A DNA stretch of 64,000 nucleotides, taken from contig OZ231126.1 of NCBI GenBank assembly GCA_965153355.1, forward strand, positions 80,352,001 to 80,416,000, read 5' to 3'. The translations under genes and the position numbers were made by a program. Below the pieces are notes generated by a model, which saw only the letters and a program-made list of their open reading frames with translations, was not told the DNA's origin and searched no databases. This document shows positions 11,205 through 23,373 of the stretch, piece after piece. This DNA is from Flaccisagitta enflata. Its lineage: Eukaryota > Chaetognatha > Sagittoidea > Aphragmophora. Position 1 is the first letter of the stretch. Each line of letters begins with the position of its first letter.

Positions 11205-11930
11205 CCAGTGGCCCAAGGGCAATATGTGGTCAGCGATTCCCGTTGCCCTGCTATGTATGTTGGTGATTGTAGGTGATGGGTGGCAGGGCAGCGGCCCCAA
11301 AGGGGGCGATGTCCTGTAGAACACAGGGGGACTTTCATTCATTCGTTCATCCATCTGTCCATTAGTGGGATATGAGCCTCAAGGCTAGGATTCAAGCCTC
11401 AAGGCAGGGATTTGAGTCTCAAGGCAGGGATTTAAGCCTCAACACAGGGATTTGAGACTGAACACTGGGATTTAAGCCTCCACACAGGGATTTGAGACTC
11501 AAGGCTGCGATTTCAGCCTTGAGGCTTGAATCTGAGCCTCGAGGCTGGGATTTGAATCTCAAGGCTGGGATTTGAGCCTAAAAGCATGAATTTGAGCCTC
11601 GAGGCTAGAATTTGAACCTCGAGGCTGGGATTTGAGCCTTGAGGCTTGAATCTGAGCCTCGAGGCTGGAATTTGAGCCTCAAGGCTGGAATTTGTGCCTC
11701 GAGGCTTGAATCTGAGCCTCTAGGCTTGAATGTGAAGCCTCTGGAAGCAGATCTGAGCCTCAAGGCTGGGATTTGAGCATCAAGGCCAGGATTGAGCCTC
11801 AAAGGCTGAGAATTTGCGCCTCCAAGGCAGAGAGAGGGATGAACAAGCAGATAAACAACAGCGGGTGACAAAAAAAAGTCCCCCTGTGTTCTACAGGACA
11901 TCGTCCCCTTCGGGGCCGCTGCCCAAAAGG
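11205..11930. mobile_element. Family C element 2, intact foldback
   Basis: A leader at 11208-11280 (GTGGTCAGCGATTCCCGTTG) precedes 50-bp inverted ends at 11286-11335 and 11875-11924 that start GGGCAGCGGCCCC. Between them lies a 21-bp minisatellite of GGGATTTGAGCCTCAAGGC type, with some units phased differently. The element ends in GGGGCCGCTGCCC followed by AAAAGG, inside the purine minisatellite. No coding capacity. Confidence 0.75.
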
Positions 11931-12170
11931 TAAGGAAGATGACAGGATAGAGGAGAGAGGGAGGAAAGGGCAAGGAAGGAGGAAGGAGAGAGGGAGGATA
12001 AGGTAAGGAAGAAGGAAAGATGGAGGAGAGAGGGAGGAAAGGGCAAGGAAGGAGGAAGGAGAGAGATAGTAAAAGGTAAGGAAGATGATAGGATAGAGGA
12101 GAGAGGGAGGAAAGGGCAAGGAAGGAGGAAGGAGAGAGTGAGAGGATTGAGGAGGGGGATGAAAAGGCAA

Positions 12171-13039
12171 ATTGTTCAAATTGGAGGAGATGGGCGGGGC
12201 TAACAAAACAGAAAGAGGGACGAAATTAGGTTCCAAATCTTGTTCTGTGAAGAAGATTGCAAACTGAATGGATATGATTTCAAAGAATATACGAGAGAAC
12301 AAGCAGGAAACAAACGGAAGAAAAACAGTCGCACAAAGCAAAAAAAAAGTTAAAGCTGAAGAAGAAATAAAAGACAAAAAAGAGGGAGAAATTAAAGAAA
12401 AAAAAAGAAAAAAAAGAAAAGAGTCAAAGAAAAAGATTGAGAGAAAAAAAAAGTGGGAAGATTTTCTTTGAATAAGGCATGAATGAAAGCGAGCTTTGCA
12501 GCAGCTCGTCCACCGGCTCGTCCAATGCACCGGCGAGACCTAATTGAAAATCTACATAAACACAAGAAATGGGAAGACACGGGCGGTAACCAAGACACTC
12601 CACACAACTCCCCCCCTTTCCTACTGCACCATTTGCTCCCCGGAAGAACCTCCCCCTTGTCCCCTCTTCGCATCGCAAAGACCGCTCCGAGGGATAAAGG
12701 AGACCAGAGCCAGAGGAAACTAGTTTAAAGATATGAAGAGAGAGAGAGAGAGAGAGAGTCAGACAGAATTACAGATAGACACAGAGACACACAAAAAGAC
12801 AACTAGAGAGACAGACCATACGGACAGACCAATGATGGAAATCGAAAAAAAAGTGTGATTGCTTGTAAATGATATATCTTACCCGAGATTGGCATCACTC
12901 GAGTAAATTTCATCATCAGAATGACTCAATCAGTGCGACTTGGACAATTATTTTGTGATCAAATACGTAAAATAAAGTCAAACTCGGGCTATTGTGGCGC
13001 GTAGCGTCCGAGAGGTGATCAGGCTGGTCAGCCATCGCG
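12171..13039. other. Unassigned region
   Basis: Purine-rich A/G tract at 12340-12470, a (GA)n at 12736-12758, otherwise ordinary sequence. Frames at 12392-12728 show no recognisable domain. No gene is supported. Confidence 0.4.
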
Positions 13040-13270
13040 TTAGAACATTACATAAAACCGTTACAAAGTTGTTTTAATACAGTTAGAAACTTTTGAGAGG
13101 TGAGCATTACTTACCTGTATTTGGCAGAACGTCCGGAACAAAGCGTTGTGCAGAAAAAAAGAAAAGGGAAAAAGAAAAAAATATTGAATTAATTTCCACG
13201 CAAATTTAATGCAAGAAATATGAGGAGCGAAACAGGCATAAACTATGTCTCGTCAATAGTTGTATGAAAA
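13040..13270 (-). repeat. Dispersed repeat E, copy 1
   Basis: Homologous, in opposite orientation, to 33090-33300. Both copies share GACGAGACAT, a T/C-rich tract, CTGCACAACGCTTT, GGACGTTCTGCCAAATACAG and then GGTAAGTAATGCT, followed by ACGGTTTTATGTAATGT. On the minus strand CAG|GTAAGT is a consensus 5' splice donor. Whether this is a transposon piece or a duplicated gene segment is unclear; no open frame crosses it. Confidence 0.6.
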
Positions 13271-13879
13271 GTGGAACAATATCCCTCACTATACCCAAAC
13301 TGAAATAAACGGAAGAGGGTCTGTGAACCCTCACTGACTAGTTCATACGCGCACCACTCCTAGTTTTCCATAAAACAGAATCTGAAAACCATGCCTTCTC
13401 AATCTAACCCAAAAGCAAACTGCTTACCAAAAGTAGGCAGGGCAATGATTGTTACTTCTTTAACCAAAATTCAACAAATCACCCGCGGGTAACATTGTTA
13501 AGAAACCATACCCTTAGAGGATAGAATCGAGGTCAAGCTTAATGCGACCGCCGGACATTCCAATCCAAGGTACTGAGTAGTATGAAAAGTGGAACAATAT
13601 CCCTCACTATACCCAAACTGAAATAAACGGAAGAGGGCCTTGTGAACCCTCACTGACTACTTAATACGCGCACCACTCCTAGTTTTCCATAAAACAGAAT
13701 CTGAAAACCATGCCTTCTCAATCTAACCCAAAAGCAAACTGCTTACCAAAAGTAGTCAGGGCAATGATTGTTACTTCTTTAACCAAAATTCAACAAATCA
13801 CCCGAGGGTAACATTGTTAAGAAACCGTACCCTTAGAGGATAGAATCGAGGTCAAGCTTAATGCGACCGCCGGACATTC
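13262..13879. repeat. Recent tandem duplication of about 300 bp
   Basis: 13262-13560 and 13580-13879 are nearly identical (only a handful of differences, such as TAGGCAGG/TAGTCAGG and GCGGGT/GAGGGT), joined by a 19-bp linker. On the minus strand each copy holds an acceptor-like CGTTTATTTCAG and a donor-like TTTTGGTAAGC, so a duplicated non-coding exon is possible, but there is no coding evidence. Confidence 0.8.
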
Positions 13880-14114
13880 AATGTTGCTTTTCAATATGAC
13901 TGTGGAAATCGTTATCTAGGATATTGTGAATGTTGAGGCTTTAGATGAACAACATTTATGATGGTGGATGGACTGGATATCCCCGATATGTGGCAGGAGA
14001 CGATCTACCACCGATGCAGATGTGGGAATGCGACCTTGATTAAAAGAGCACGATTTTCAACCAAGAGTGCGCGGTCCATGTTCACAAATCAAAGATGAGA
14101 AGAAGAAAGATTTA

Positions 14115-14299
14115 GGAGGCGTTTCTAATCATAGACAATCGCGTTTTTAACGTTCGTTCGCTCGCACTCTGTTCACGGGCTCGCTCACTCACTTCGCTCA
14201 CTCCCTTGTGGGACAGTTGAAATTCATAAGTACTTGTTTACGCTGTGCTCGCCTTTCACACAAAGAAACGCGTTTTTGGTCGTGAGTAGACACACGCCC
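14115..14299 (+). mobile_element. Family D MITE, copy 4
   Basis: The shortest copy (185 bp), from GGAGGCGTTTCTAATCATAG to ACACACGCCC, flanked by TTA on both sides (14112-14114, 14300-14302). Internal CTCACTCCCTTGTGGGACAG matches copies 1 and 3. Confidence 0.8.
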
Positions 14300-14302
14300 T
14301 TA

Positions 14303-14630
14303 GCATAAAAAAGGCGGAAGAGGCAGACAGACGAAGAAAGCGGGAGAAAAAGAACATGCGTGGCCATGATAAAAATCTAATTGTAATAAAGAATATGAAA
14401 TGTCGGCTTAATGATTTTTTCTTGTAAAGGTCTATGAATGAAGGGCTATTCTGAAACCCGTTTTGTGTGTGCGCGCAGATACAAATAAAAGGCTGAATCT
14501 CATGAGCAGCTCGTAATGAAGGCTGGTGCGCATCGTATGAAAGTCATCTAACCATGAACCAAATGATCATAAATTCTAATTCTTTCTTCCTCACACGGCC
14601 TCTGAGGCCTCCACTGCGGCTTCAAGAAAA
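14303..14630. other. Unassigned spacer
   Basis: No gene or repeat recognised between the family D MITE and the following family A element. Confidence 0.4.
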
Positions 14631-14761
14631 AACAAGCCCATAAGTCGCGTGCTCTGTTTTACCACTACACACACAACTACATACATACATACATACATAC
14701 ATACATACATACATACATACATACATACATACATACATACATACATACATACATACATACA

Positions 14762-14795
<34 letters not shown>

Positions 14796-15166
14796 CATAC
14801 TTACATACATACATACTCCTTCATTCATTCCTGCCTTCCTCCTACCCTACTTTCCTTCCTTCCTTCCTCCCTTCCTACCGTTCTCTATTTCCTTAAAACC
14901 TTCCCTCCCCCCTTCCATCCTACCTTACTCCCTCCCTTCCTTTCTTCCTTCTTCCCTTCATTTCTTCCTCCATTCCTTTCTCCCTTCAGGCATCCTCCCT
15001 CCCTCCACTCTGACCGACCAACCGACCGCACAATAAACTAAAAATGACAAATTCAACTTCATTATGTTATTTTACCCCAAAATGCCCAAAAGAATCAAAA
15101 ATTTGAAATGTGACAGACGGATGGATGAACCGACCGACAGAGCAAAGTGTCGCAGCACGTGACTAA
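14631..15166 (+). mobile_element. Family A element carrying a (CATA)n array
   Basis: Begins AACAAGCCCATAAGTCGCGT (long-subtype 5' end) and ends with AAATGTGACAGACGGATGGA, a short GACC core and the hairpin end CGCAGCACGTGACTAAAAAA. In between are a 138-bp (CATA)n array (14679-14816) and a CCTTC-rich tract. The core microsatellite of family A has here been replaced or joined by an unrelated one. Confidence 0.6.
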
Positions 15167-15817
15167 AAAAAGAGAATGAGAGAGCTCAGTCTAATCGAAA
15201 GGAAAGATTCAAAATGGAGATAAGGAAAGAATGAGGGAAAAAAGAGGAGGAAAAAAAGAGAAAAGAAAAGAAAAGGATTGGGGGAAAATACTGGCTCGAT
15301 ATTCACTTCCTCCTCACTTTCTTATTTTTTCAGTTTCACCATAAAAAAAAACAGAGAGAGAGAGAGACGCACACGCTTACGAGGCGATAAGGGTCAAAGC
15401 AGCAAAAAGATCTCGAATTCGCGCGCGTGTGTTTGCTGTTCATGATTTCGTTTTTTTCTTTAATACCGCGTTGACACATTATCGCTTCATAACTCTCGAA
15501 CAAACAAGAAAGACCGTATACAAGATAAGCATAGCTGAACAGACTTACAAAAAACACTCGCCAATGGCATAGTGGATGTCGTCTACGACGTCTAGACTTG
15601 AGATAATGGGAACTTGAGAACTAGAAGGAAGAGGAGTGAAGCTAGGAGAGTGATATTCAAAATGTATGAAGTAATAAAACGATACCTTATTCCCCAAGAG
15701 AGTCGGTTGCCAGGCAAGAACATTGCTCAAAATCAAAAATTGCCACAAAGATCCTATAGTATGACATCCTATGAAAACATAAACATACACAACACCAGCT
15801 CCCATACCGACACAAAC
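15167..15817. other. Spacer with M1-like MITE fragment
   Basis: 15575-15735 holds CGTCTAGACTTGAGATAATG and, further on, TTCCCCAAGAGAGTCGGTTG, in the order seen in MITE M1, so this is a decayed single arm. The remainder is low-complexity or unassigned. Confidence 0.45.
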
Positions 15818-15830
15818 ACAAACACAAACA

Positions 15831-15880
<50 letters not shown>
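15818..15880. repeat. (CAAACA)n/(CA)n array
   Basis: ACAAAC hexamers grade into a CA dinucleotide tract. Confidence 0.9.
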
Positions 15881-15884
<4 letters not shown>

Positions 15885-15922
15885 AAAGTGACAGTGCAAA
15901 ATGGAAGAAGCCACTGAAGATA

Positions 15923-16492
15923 CAGTACCTTCGAGCAAACCGACTAAACTGGGAAGGATTTATTTTGTTACTTTAATTTCTTTCTCAACTAATTTTTGTA
16001 TAGCAATTAAAGATACTTAATTCTTGAACATATTTGGCTGTCAAAAAAATAACTTAAATGATCAAAGTGCATGAAGACATCAATATTGGTGTTCTACTTG
16101 AACCATTGGATTTGGCAGAAAATTTTACCTATCCTAGACTACAAAAACAGCTCAGTCAGATAATTATTTCAGATTTTACAGCCATTTAAAGTTTTTAGGG
16201 ATAATTGTCTCAAAATAATTTAGGACAATTGTCCTTAAAAACTTTAAATGACCATAAAATCTGAAATAATTGTCTGACTGAGATGTTCTTGTAGTCTGGG
16301 ATGGAAATTCTGCCAAATGTCTGGCCAAACACTCAATGGTGATGTTCATACTGTTTACGGTGCAGGCAATATTATGTTCAGAATTAAGTATCTTTTAACT
16401 AAGTTTGATGCAAAAAATGAAGTTTAGGAAATGAAATTAAAGTAACAAAAATTAATCCTCCAGTTTTAACCGGGTTTGCTCGGAAGGTACTG
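15923..16492. mobile_element. Palindromic Tc1/mariner-like MITE M2
   Basis: A 570-bp foldback with ends CAGTACCTTCGAGCAAACCG and the inverse of CAGTACCTTCCGAGCAAACC, flanked by TA on both sides (15921-15922, 16493-16494). The arms also share GTCAGACAATTATTTCAGAT. The loop is near 16200. No coding capacity. Confidence 0.8.
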
Positions 16493-16664
16493 TAGAGAGG
16501 GAAAGATTGGTGATAACTGTCGGACTTCTGGTCTTCCCTCTTCGCTGATAGCATCTTGAAAACCACTCGCGTGGTGTTGACATGATGAGAGAGGAAAACA
16601 GCAGAGAGAGAATAAGAAGAAAATAAGAGAGAGAGAGTACTCTTTCAGTGAGCGCGTGACATTC

Positions 16665-16712
16665 CGACGTCCAATCAAAGTCGGATTTGCATCTTGAGTG
16701 AGCCAATCAGAG
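16665..16712. promoter_or_regulatory. Two CCAAT boxes flanking an octamer
   Basis: CCAAT at 16671-16675 and 16703-16707 are 32 bp apart with a perfect octamer ATTTGCAT between them (16685-16692). CCAAT plus octamer is typical of histone and snRNA-type promoters in animals. No histone or snRNA sequence was recognised nearby. A GA array lies 190 bp to the right. Confidence 0.45.
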
Positions 16713-16868
16713 GGCTAAAAGACAGATTGCAGATGGCGAAGCAGTCTCATGGGACTCTCAAATACGGAGAGGGAAATGCCAGACCGCGTTGCCGAATACT
16801 AGGTCATGAATCTGTGATGGCTGAAAAAAACACATGGCATCGAAATGAAAACGAAAAGGGAGATACTG

Positions 16869-16900
16869 AGAGAGAGAGAGAGAGATACGGAGAGCGATAT

Positions 16901-16971
<71 letters not shown>

Positions 16972-17031
16972 AACAAAAACAAAAACAAAAACAAAAACAA
17001 AAACAAAAACAAAAACAAAAACAAAAACAAA
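16869..17031. repeat. (GA)n then (AAAAAC)n compound array
   Basis: GA tracts at 16869-16885 and 16902-16967 pass directly into a hexanucleotide AAAAAC array at 16970-17031. Confidence 0.95.
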
Positions 17032-17334
17032 TTTTCAGACTTATGGTGCGGCGTTTTTTAGAGGGCAATTTTGATGTGGAATGCAATCGTGAAAGTTGCA
17101 TGGGCGAAACCAAAAACCGGCGTAAAGCAACATGGCTCATAGCTTGAAAAGAAGCCTGTGGAATTTTCTGTGTTTACCGTCGGGGACTCTAAGCCAAAAG
17201 CTTGTTGGCACCTGAAACGCGAGAGAGAGAGAGAGACGCCAAGACGGAAAAGAAGAATAATAGGATGAAGAAAGGTTTTGACCGGAATTTTTCAGGTGCG
17301 AAAAAATGGAGAAAAGAAGGAAAGAAGCGATTCC

Positions 17335-18440
17335 GCGGTGCTTTGCCATGCGCGTTCATACTGCGATTACGCAGTGCTTTAGCCATACGTGTGTGTTCAT
17401 ACTGCATTCCGTGGTGCCTTTGCCATACGCCCATGTTCATACTGCATCTATCTGATGGAGTACATTACGCGGTACTTTTGCCACATGTACCCATTCAAAC
17501 TGCATCTGCCTTTCGGTGTGTATTTTATACTGCATCTGTTTGTGTGTATTCTGGGGTGTTTTGGCTTTACTTGGCGTTCATACTGCATTTTCATGGTGCT
17601 TTTGCCATATATGCACATAATTACTGCATCTGTTTGAATGTACATTCCGCAATGCTTTCACCATACTAAGCGCTCATACGGTGCTTTTGCCATACAGGAC
17701 AATGGGAGCAAAGACGACCTAGACTGGAGGATAGATTTAAACTATCCTTACCTTATTTGATATATAAAAAAATTGAGATTTTTGCTAATCAAACGTTGCT
17801 TTATTGCTTGAATGTATTGGCTTCTCTCATTCTTCAACTTGAGACTTGACTACATCAAGACTTCATTTTTCACTATTCTAACCTAGTTCATCAGATCACG
17901 CAGAAAATTAATGATTTACAAATAAAACTCAGCTCAATCAGACCATTTTTACAGGTTTTAAGCTTGTTTTAAACTTTGCCCATATATCAATTTACATAAT
18001 TATTCTTCTTGAAAAATAGCTGTAAAACCTGTAAAAATAATCTGATTGAGCTGATTTTTGTTTTCAAGATTATATAAATTTTTAGCCCAATCTGATGGGC
18101 TAGGATAGAATATTGAAAAGTGAAATCCTGATGAAGTCAAATTACAAGTTGAAGATTAAAAAAAAATAATACATTCAAGCAATAAAATAATCTTTAATTA
18201 GTATAAATCTCAATTTTTTCATAAGTCAAATGAAATTAAAATACTTAAAATCTATCCTTCAGTCAAGGTCGTCTTTGCTCCCATCGTACTGTACATACAC
18301 ATTCATACTTCATGCTTCATTCTGCGGTGCCTTTACCATATGCGGGCATTCATACTGCATTCTGAGGTGCTTTGCCATACCCGTACGTTCATATTGCATC
18401 TTTGAGTGTACATTCTGCAGGGCTTTTGCTATACATGCGA
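17335..18440. repeat. Minisatellite TTTTGCCATACGC...TTCATACTGCATT, split by a MITE
   Basis: Imperfect units of roughly 36-40 bp with GTGCTTTTGCCATAC and GTTCATACTGCATTC run from 17335 to 17694 and resume at about 18294-18440. The interruption is exactly MITE M3, so the array predates that insertion. Confidence 0.75.
17695..18291. mobile_element. Palindromic Tc1/mariner-like MITE M3
   Basis: A 597-bp foldback with ends CAGGACAATGGGAGCAAAGA and, inverted, CAGTACGATGGGAGCAAAGA, flanked by TA (17693-17694, 18292-18293). The arms continue as GACGACCTxGACTG(A/G)AGGATAG and share CAATCAGACCATTTTTACAG-type sequence inside. Confidence 0.8.
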
Positions 18441-18463
18441 TGAAAAATGAGAAAAAAAGGCAG

Positions 18464-18716
18464 AGGATGAACGCAGTTGGTATTTTGGCCATCGGGAGTC
18501 AACCATCTTGACAAAGGATGAACGCGGTTGGCATTTTGGCCATCGGGATGAATGCAGTTGGCATTTTGGCCATTAGAACGAACGCAGTTGGCATTTTGGC
18601 CATTTTGATGAACGCAGTTAGCATTTTGGCCATTAGCACAAACGCAGTTGGCATTTTGGCCATTAGGATGAACGCAGTTAGCATTTCGGCCATCGAGAGT
18701 CAACCATCTTGACAAA
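18464..18716. repeat. 30-bp minisatellite GAACGCAGTTGGCATTTTGG
   Basis: About eight units of period 30, bordered on each side by the same GAGTCAACCATCTTGACAAA block (near 18496 and 18698). The in-frame hydrophobic peptides in several frames reflect the period being a multiple of three. Confidence 0.85.
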
Positions 18717-18837
18717 TGGTATGAATTTCTTCACCGACGTCCACCATGAATGTGGCAGTCTCTCAATGACAGAGACAAACAGCGCATTGCCCACCTAGAA
18801 AGTGGGCGTGAAAAGGAGGGAAATGAGACTCAGACAG

Positions 18838-19105
<268 letters not shown>

Positions 19106-19348
19106 TCAGCGACAATTTCGGACAGACAGAATCAAAAACAGGTGGGAAGGTAAGCAAAAGGGAGGATAGACAGAGACAGAGTTCTTGAGGACTGAGGAGA
19201 CAAATTGTCGACGAAGTGTGTTGCACCAGAACAAGTAGTAAAAGAGATTGAAAAGAGAGGAAAATGGAATGAAGGAAACACTTCCACCCACACAAGTCGA
19301 TGAATATCAAATTCATATTCTTTCCTCATCTAAAACGATACATTATCT

Positions 19349-20415
19349 TTGTTTGTTTGTTTTTTTTTGTTTGTTTGTTTTTTTTTATTTGTTTTTTTTT
19401 TGTCAATACCCATGGCTTTACAAAACGGATCTTAAGTGGATCAGGAGTGATAAACACATAGTCATCATTTACGGTGAATCGCTCCCAGAAGAAAAGAAAT
19501 GAAACAAGTGAAATTACAAATATCACTCGGCTAAAAAAAAGACGCATCTGTTTATAAATTGATGATACAGGTATAAAAATAAATCTTAACTTTTTCCAAT
19601 AAAGATATTTTGAAAGATTTTCAAAGAATTTTTCAACCAAGACCAATCCCAGCTTCATATCTCAAACGATCTAGAGGCTAGGGCCTTGCAAAGAGAAGCA
19701 CTAATTTGCTAAGTTGCATTTTTAAAAAGTTAAAACTAAAATGAGCAACGTTTTTACCCAAACTGATGCTATTTCTGAACGAAAAAAGCTAGAAATACCA
19801 GATTGGCGCCAAATAAAAGCACTTTCAAAGGGCTTTCACATGACCTAAGATTTTGATAGGCAGGCGTTCATATTTTGTAAACCTTCCGAGAGGCAAAAAT
19901 TTCCCCTTGCAAGTTTCCGACACAGATCGTCAATTGTCAATAGTCTTGCGGTAACCTCATGCAGGGTACGACAAAGTGGCCAAGCACGCAAGCATTGCTT
20001 GTAGGCAGCTAGCAAATTTTGTAGGCAGGGATATAGGGAAAAAATTGAGATATGAAGAAAAAAAAAATTTAAGATTTGTTTATAAGAAGTAAGGATTAAA
20101 CACTAGTAAGAGTTTCTAAGACTGAACTGTTTTTATTTTAGTTTTTGGTTCAATGATTATGTTGTTCAACTTTCATATAAATGATCTTGTAGGCAAGAGT
20201 TGGTAAGCAAAAGTCGCTTGTAGGCAGCAAAAAATTTTGTCGGGCCCTGACCTCATGTGAGAACTTTCCACTGGTAAGAAAGTTTCAAAATGACACACTT
20301 AACAAACAAAAACTCTTTTAACCCGTATTGGCCATGATTGGCACAGATCCAATCATTTGTAAAATAAATTTGAGCCCATCAAAAAGAAAAAAAGAAAATT
20401 TAGACATCCATCAAT
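19349..20415. other. Spacer with diverged dispersed repeat F
   Basis: Starts with a GTTT/T-rich tract (19349-19400). 19620-19865 resembles 41590-41840: both have GACCAATCCCAG, a TATCT(C/T)CAAAC-like phrase, AGATTGGCGCCAAAT and AATGACCTAAGATTTT/CATGACCTAAGATTTT. A TTGTAGGCAG motif recurs at 19998, 20019, 20190 and 20219. No gene found. Confidence 0.45.
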
Positions 20416-20419
20416 TTGT

Positions 20420-20600
20420 CTCTTTTTGTTCCTTTCTTTCATTCTTTCTTTTTTTTTCTTCTTTCTTTTTTCTTTTTTTCTTTCCTTCTTTGTTTTTTCT
20501 TTCCTTTTTCCTTTTCTTCTTCTTTCTTTCTTTCCTTCTTTCCTTCTTTCTTTCTATATTTTGCCTTTTTTGTCCTTTGTTTTTTTCCTTTTTCCTCTTT
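20420..20600. repeat. Pyrimidine-rich CTTT/TTTC tract
   Basis: Degenerate C/T-only low-complexity sequence. Confidence 0.85.
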
Positions 20601-20889
20601 CTCAACTGAGATCTTCCGACACATTTCTTCCCTTTCCGAGAAGCGGCGCTTCCCGCTTCTACAAAATATTAACGCCTGTTGATAGGTTTTTCTTTGACTC
20701 ATAGGTGAAATTACTCATCCAAAGGTGCGTCTTTTTTTTTTTTTAGTCGTATGGTAGTAGAATAGAATAGATTACGATGAAATTCACTAGATTGAGAAAG
20801 ATTATTATGGGACAGAAAAGAAAAGAATTGGATGGAATAGATTACGACACCTCATAATCTATAACAGAATAACATAATCTAAAACGTGA

Positions 20890-21150
20890 ATTTAAACCCC
20901 GAGCCAAACCCGCGCCAACCCGAAGCAACCCCGAGCAACCCCGAGGTTGCTCGTGGTAGCTCGGGGTTGGCTTGGGGTTGGCTCAGAATTGTCTCCAGTA
21001 AATGATTGAAGGATTTCTGTCAACCCCAAGAACACCCCGAGCAACCCCGAGCAAACCCTGAGCAAACCCCGAGCAAACCCCAGCTTGGGTTGCTTGGGGT
21101 TTACTCGGGGTTCAACCCCGAGCAACCCCAAGTATCCCCCGGGGTTCACT
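20890..21150. repeat. Self-complementary CCCCGAGCAA minisatellite
   Basis: CCCGAGCAACCCCGAGCAAC units occur in both orientations: plus around 20905-20945, inverted around 20945-20990, plus again at 21020-21085, then inverted and plus to 21150. The block can fold into several alternative hairpins. Confidence 0.75.
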
Positions 21151-21383
21151 CTCACCGCAGATTACGGGTGTACAATGGATTACAATAGAATCAGAAAAAA
21201 AGACTTTTCTAAACGAGCGAAGTAAACAGCAAGCCGCATATGGACAGCAAAATAGAAAAGAAGCTTGTCTCGTGGCACAACTCATTTTTTTTCATCACTT
21301 CTCTTAAAACTAAATCAGACGTCGTCCGTTTTCGTTGTTTCGCTGCCAATTCACGCATTTCACATAAAAGCGCAAACATTCGC

Positions 21384-21520
21384 TTTTCAGTCGCGTGCAC
21401 GCGACTCTATAACCCGCTTTGTCCGTCGGTTGGCCCGTCGGTCCTTTGGTAACGCTTAGCTTTTTTGGAGTTTACGGGCCTATTACTGCTCCTGCCCAAA
21501 CACTTGGTAAGCCTTTTCCC
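21384..21520 (-). mobile_element. Family A element, 5' truncated
   Basis: In reverse orientation it shows the hairpin AGTCGCGTGCACGCGACT, TATAACCCGCTTTGTCCGTC, a short core, AACGCTTAGCTTTTTTGGAG and GCTCCTGCCCAA, then breaks off before the GGCCGGATAC block. Confidence 0.65.
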
Positions 21521-21811
21521 CCCTTTAATATTCTTTTTTTACTTTTCTGTTTTAGTTTTTTTATCTCTTAAATTATTATCTTATAAAGGAGGAAGGGCAA
21601 CAAAAAAAGAAAAAAAGAGTTGATTGTTTTGCTGCCAAATTTTGTCCAATCTAGTTGTCACCATCGATTAAAACGGATTCCTGGTGGAGAGAAAGAGAAG
21701 CCATCCTGGGAAAAATCGGCATCTGATTATCGTTTAGTTTCCATCTCCTCAACCTCGCACTTCTAACAACATCATTCCATCACCCAATCACAGTATCCCC
21801 CCCCCCCCATC
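21521..21811. other. Unassigned spacer
   Basis: T-rich and mixed sequence with a C-run at 21798-21808; nothing recognised. Confidence 0.4.
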
Positions 21812-22405
21812 ATGAGTAGGACAACATTACATTGCAACCAAAAAACTAGAATAAGGACAAGAGCCTTAGGAGCTCTTACTGGGGTGTAATGCGCACCCTT
21901 CACCACTATCCTTAGAATTATCAAAATTCACCTCAGCCCCTACCACAGAATGGCTTAACAGATACAAATCCATCAAGTTACTCTGAGTCAACCCCAAACT
22001 ATGAAAAATAATGTAATCATAATCCAAATTATGCAAAACAAATTACCAAAGGATAAGCAGATCATCAAAAGATAATGTAGTTACCAAAGGCAATGTTGTT
22101 GAAAAACCAACCATAAAAGGTAAGATACGAAGTCAATAACTAGGACATAAGCATTCATTTACCAGGCACTAAACTACATGGTGAGACAACATTACATTAC
22201 AGCCAAGAGCTGGGAGGAATAGGACAAGGCAGCCAGGAGCTCTTGCTGAGGCCTAACTGTGCACCCTTCACCACTATCCTTAGAATTATCAAAATTCACC
22301 TCAGCCCCTACCACAGAATGGCTTAACAGATACAAATCCATCAAGTTACTCTGAGTCAACCCCATACTCTGAAAAATAATGTAATCATAATCCAAATTAA
22401 TCATA
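21812..22405 (-). other. Duplicated exon-like segment
   Basis: Two near-identical stretches (about 21812-22045 and 22180-22430) lie in direct orientation about 360 bp apart. On the minus strand both read through a shared frame containing GLTQSNLMDLYLLSHSVVGA and EVNFDNSKDSGEGC; the right copy continues through RPQQELLAALSYSS to a stop at 22192, the left copy diverges and stops earlier. Composition is protein-like rather than repetitive. No clear AG acceptor precedes it and no known domain is recognised. It could be a duplicated terminal exon or a transposon fragment; the near identity means codon conservation cannot be used as evidence. Confidence 0.3.
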
Positions 22406-23247
<842 letters not shown>

Positions 23248-23373
23248 CTCTTTGAGTGGCGCTGATGCCAAGACTGCTGCTTTAGCCACCACCCGCTTCC
23301 GGAAGCTTCTCTATCGCCCTCGGTCTGTACCACAGACACGGCAACCACTGACAACTCCACAGCGGCCGTCAAC

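Larger units (their letters stand above)
10080..12170. repeat. Purine-rich GGA/AAGG minisatellite, interrupted
   Basis: Long imperfect units built of AAGGTAAGGAAGATGACAGG and GAGGGAGGAAAGGGCAAGG. The array is split by two family C elements (10585-11068 and 11205-11930) but carries the same closing sequence, GAGGATTGAGGAGGGGGATG, at about 10511 and 12138. This suggests a duplicated array segment or insertion into an existing array. The strand asymmetry (nearly pure purine over hundreds of bases) favours triplex-type structures. Leucine/proline-rich frames on the other strand are not genes. Confidence 0.75.

Noticed and set aside
14679-14816. Telomere-like array
   Set aside because: The unit is CATA, not TTAGGG or another known telomeric repeat.
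16452-16706. Histone or snRNA gene next to the octamer/CCAAT block
   Set aside because: Neither a histone-fold peptide nor an snRNA-like sequence could be found within 1 kb.
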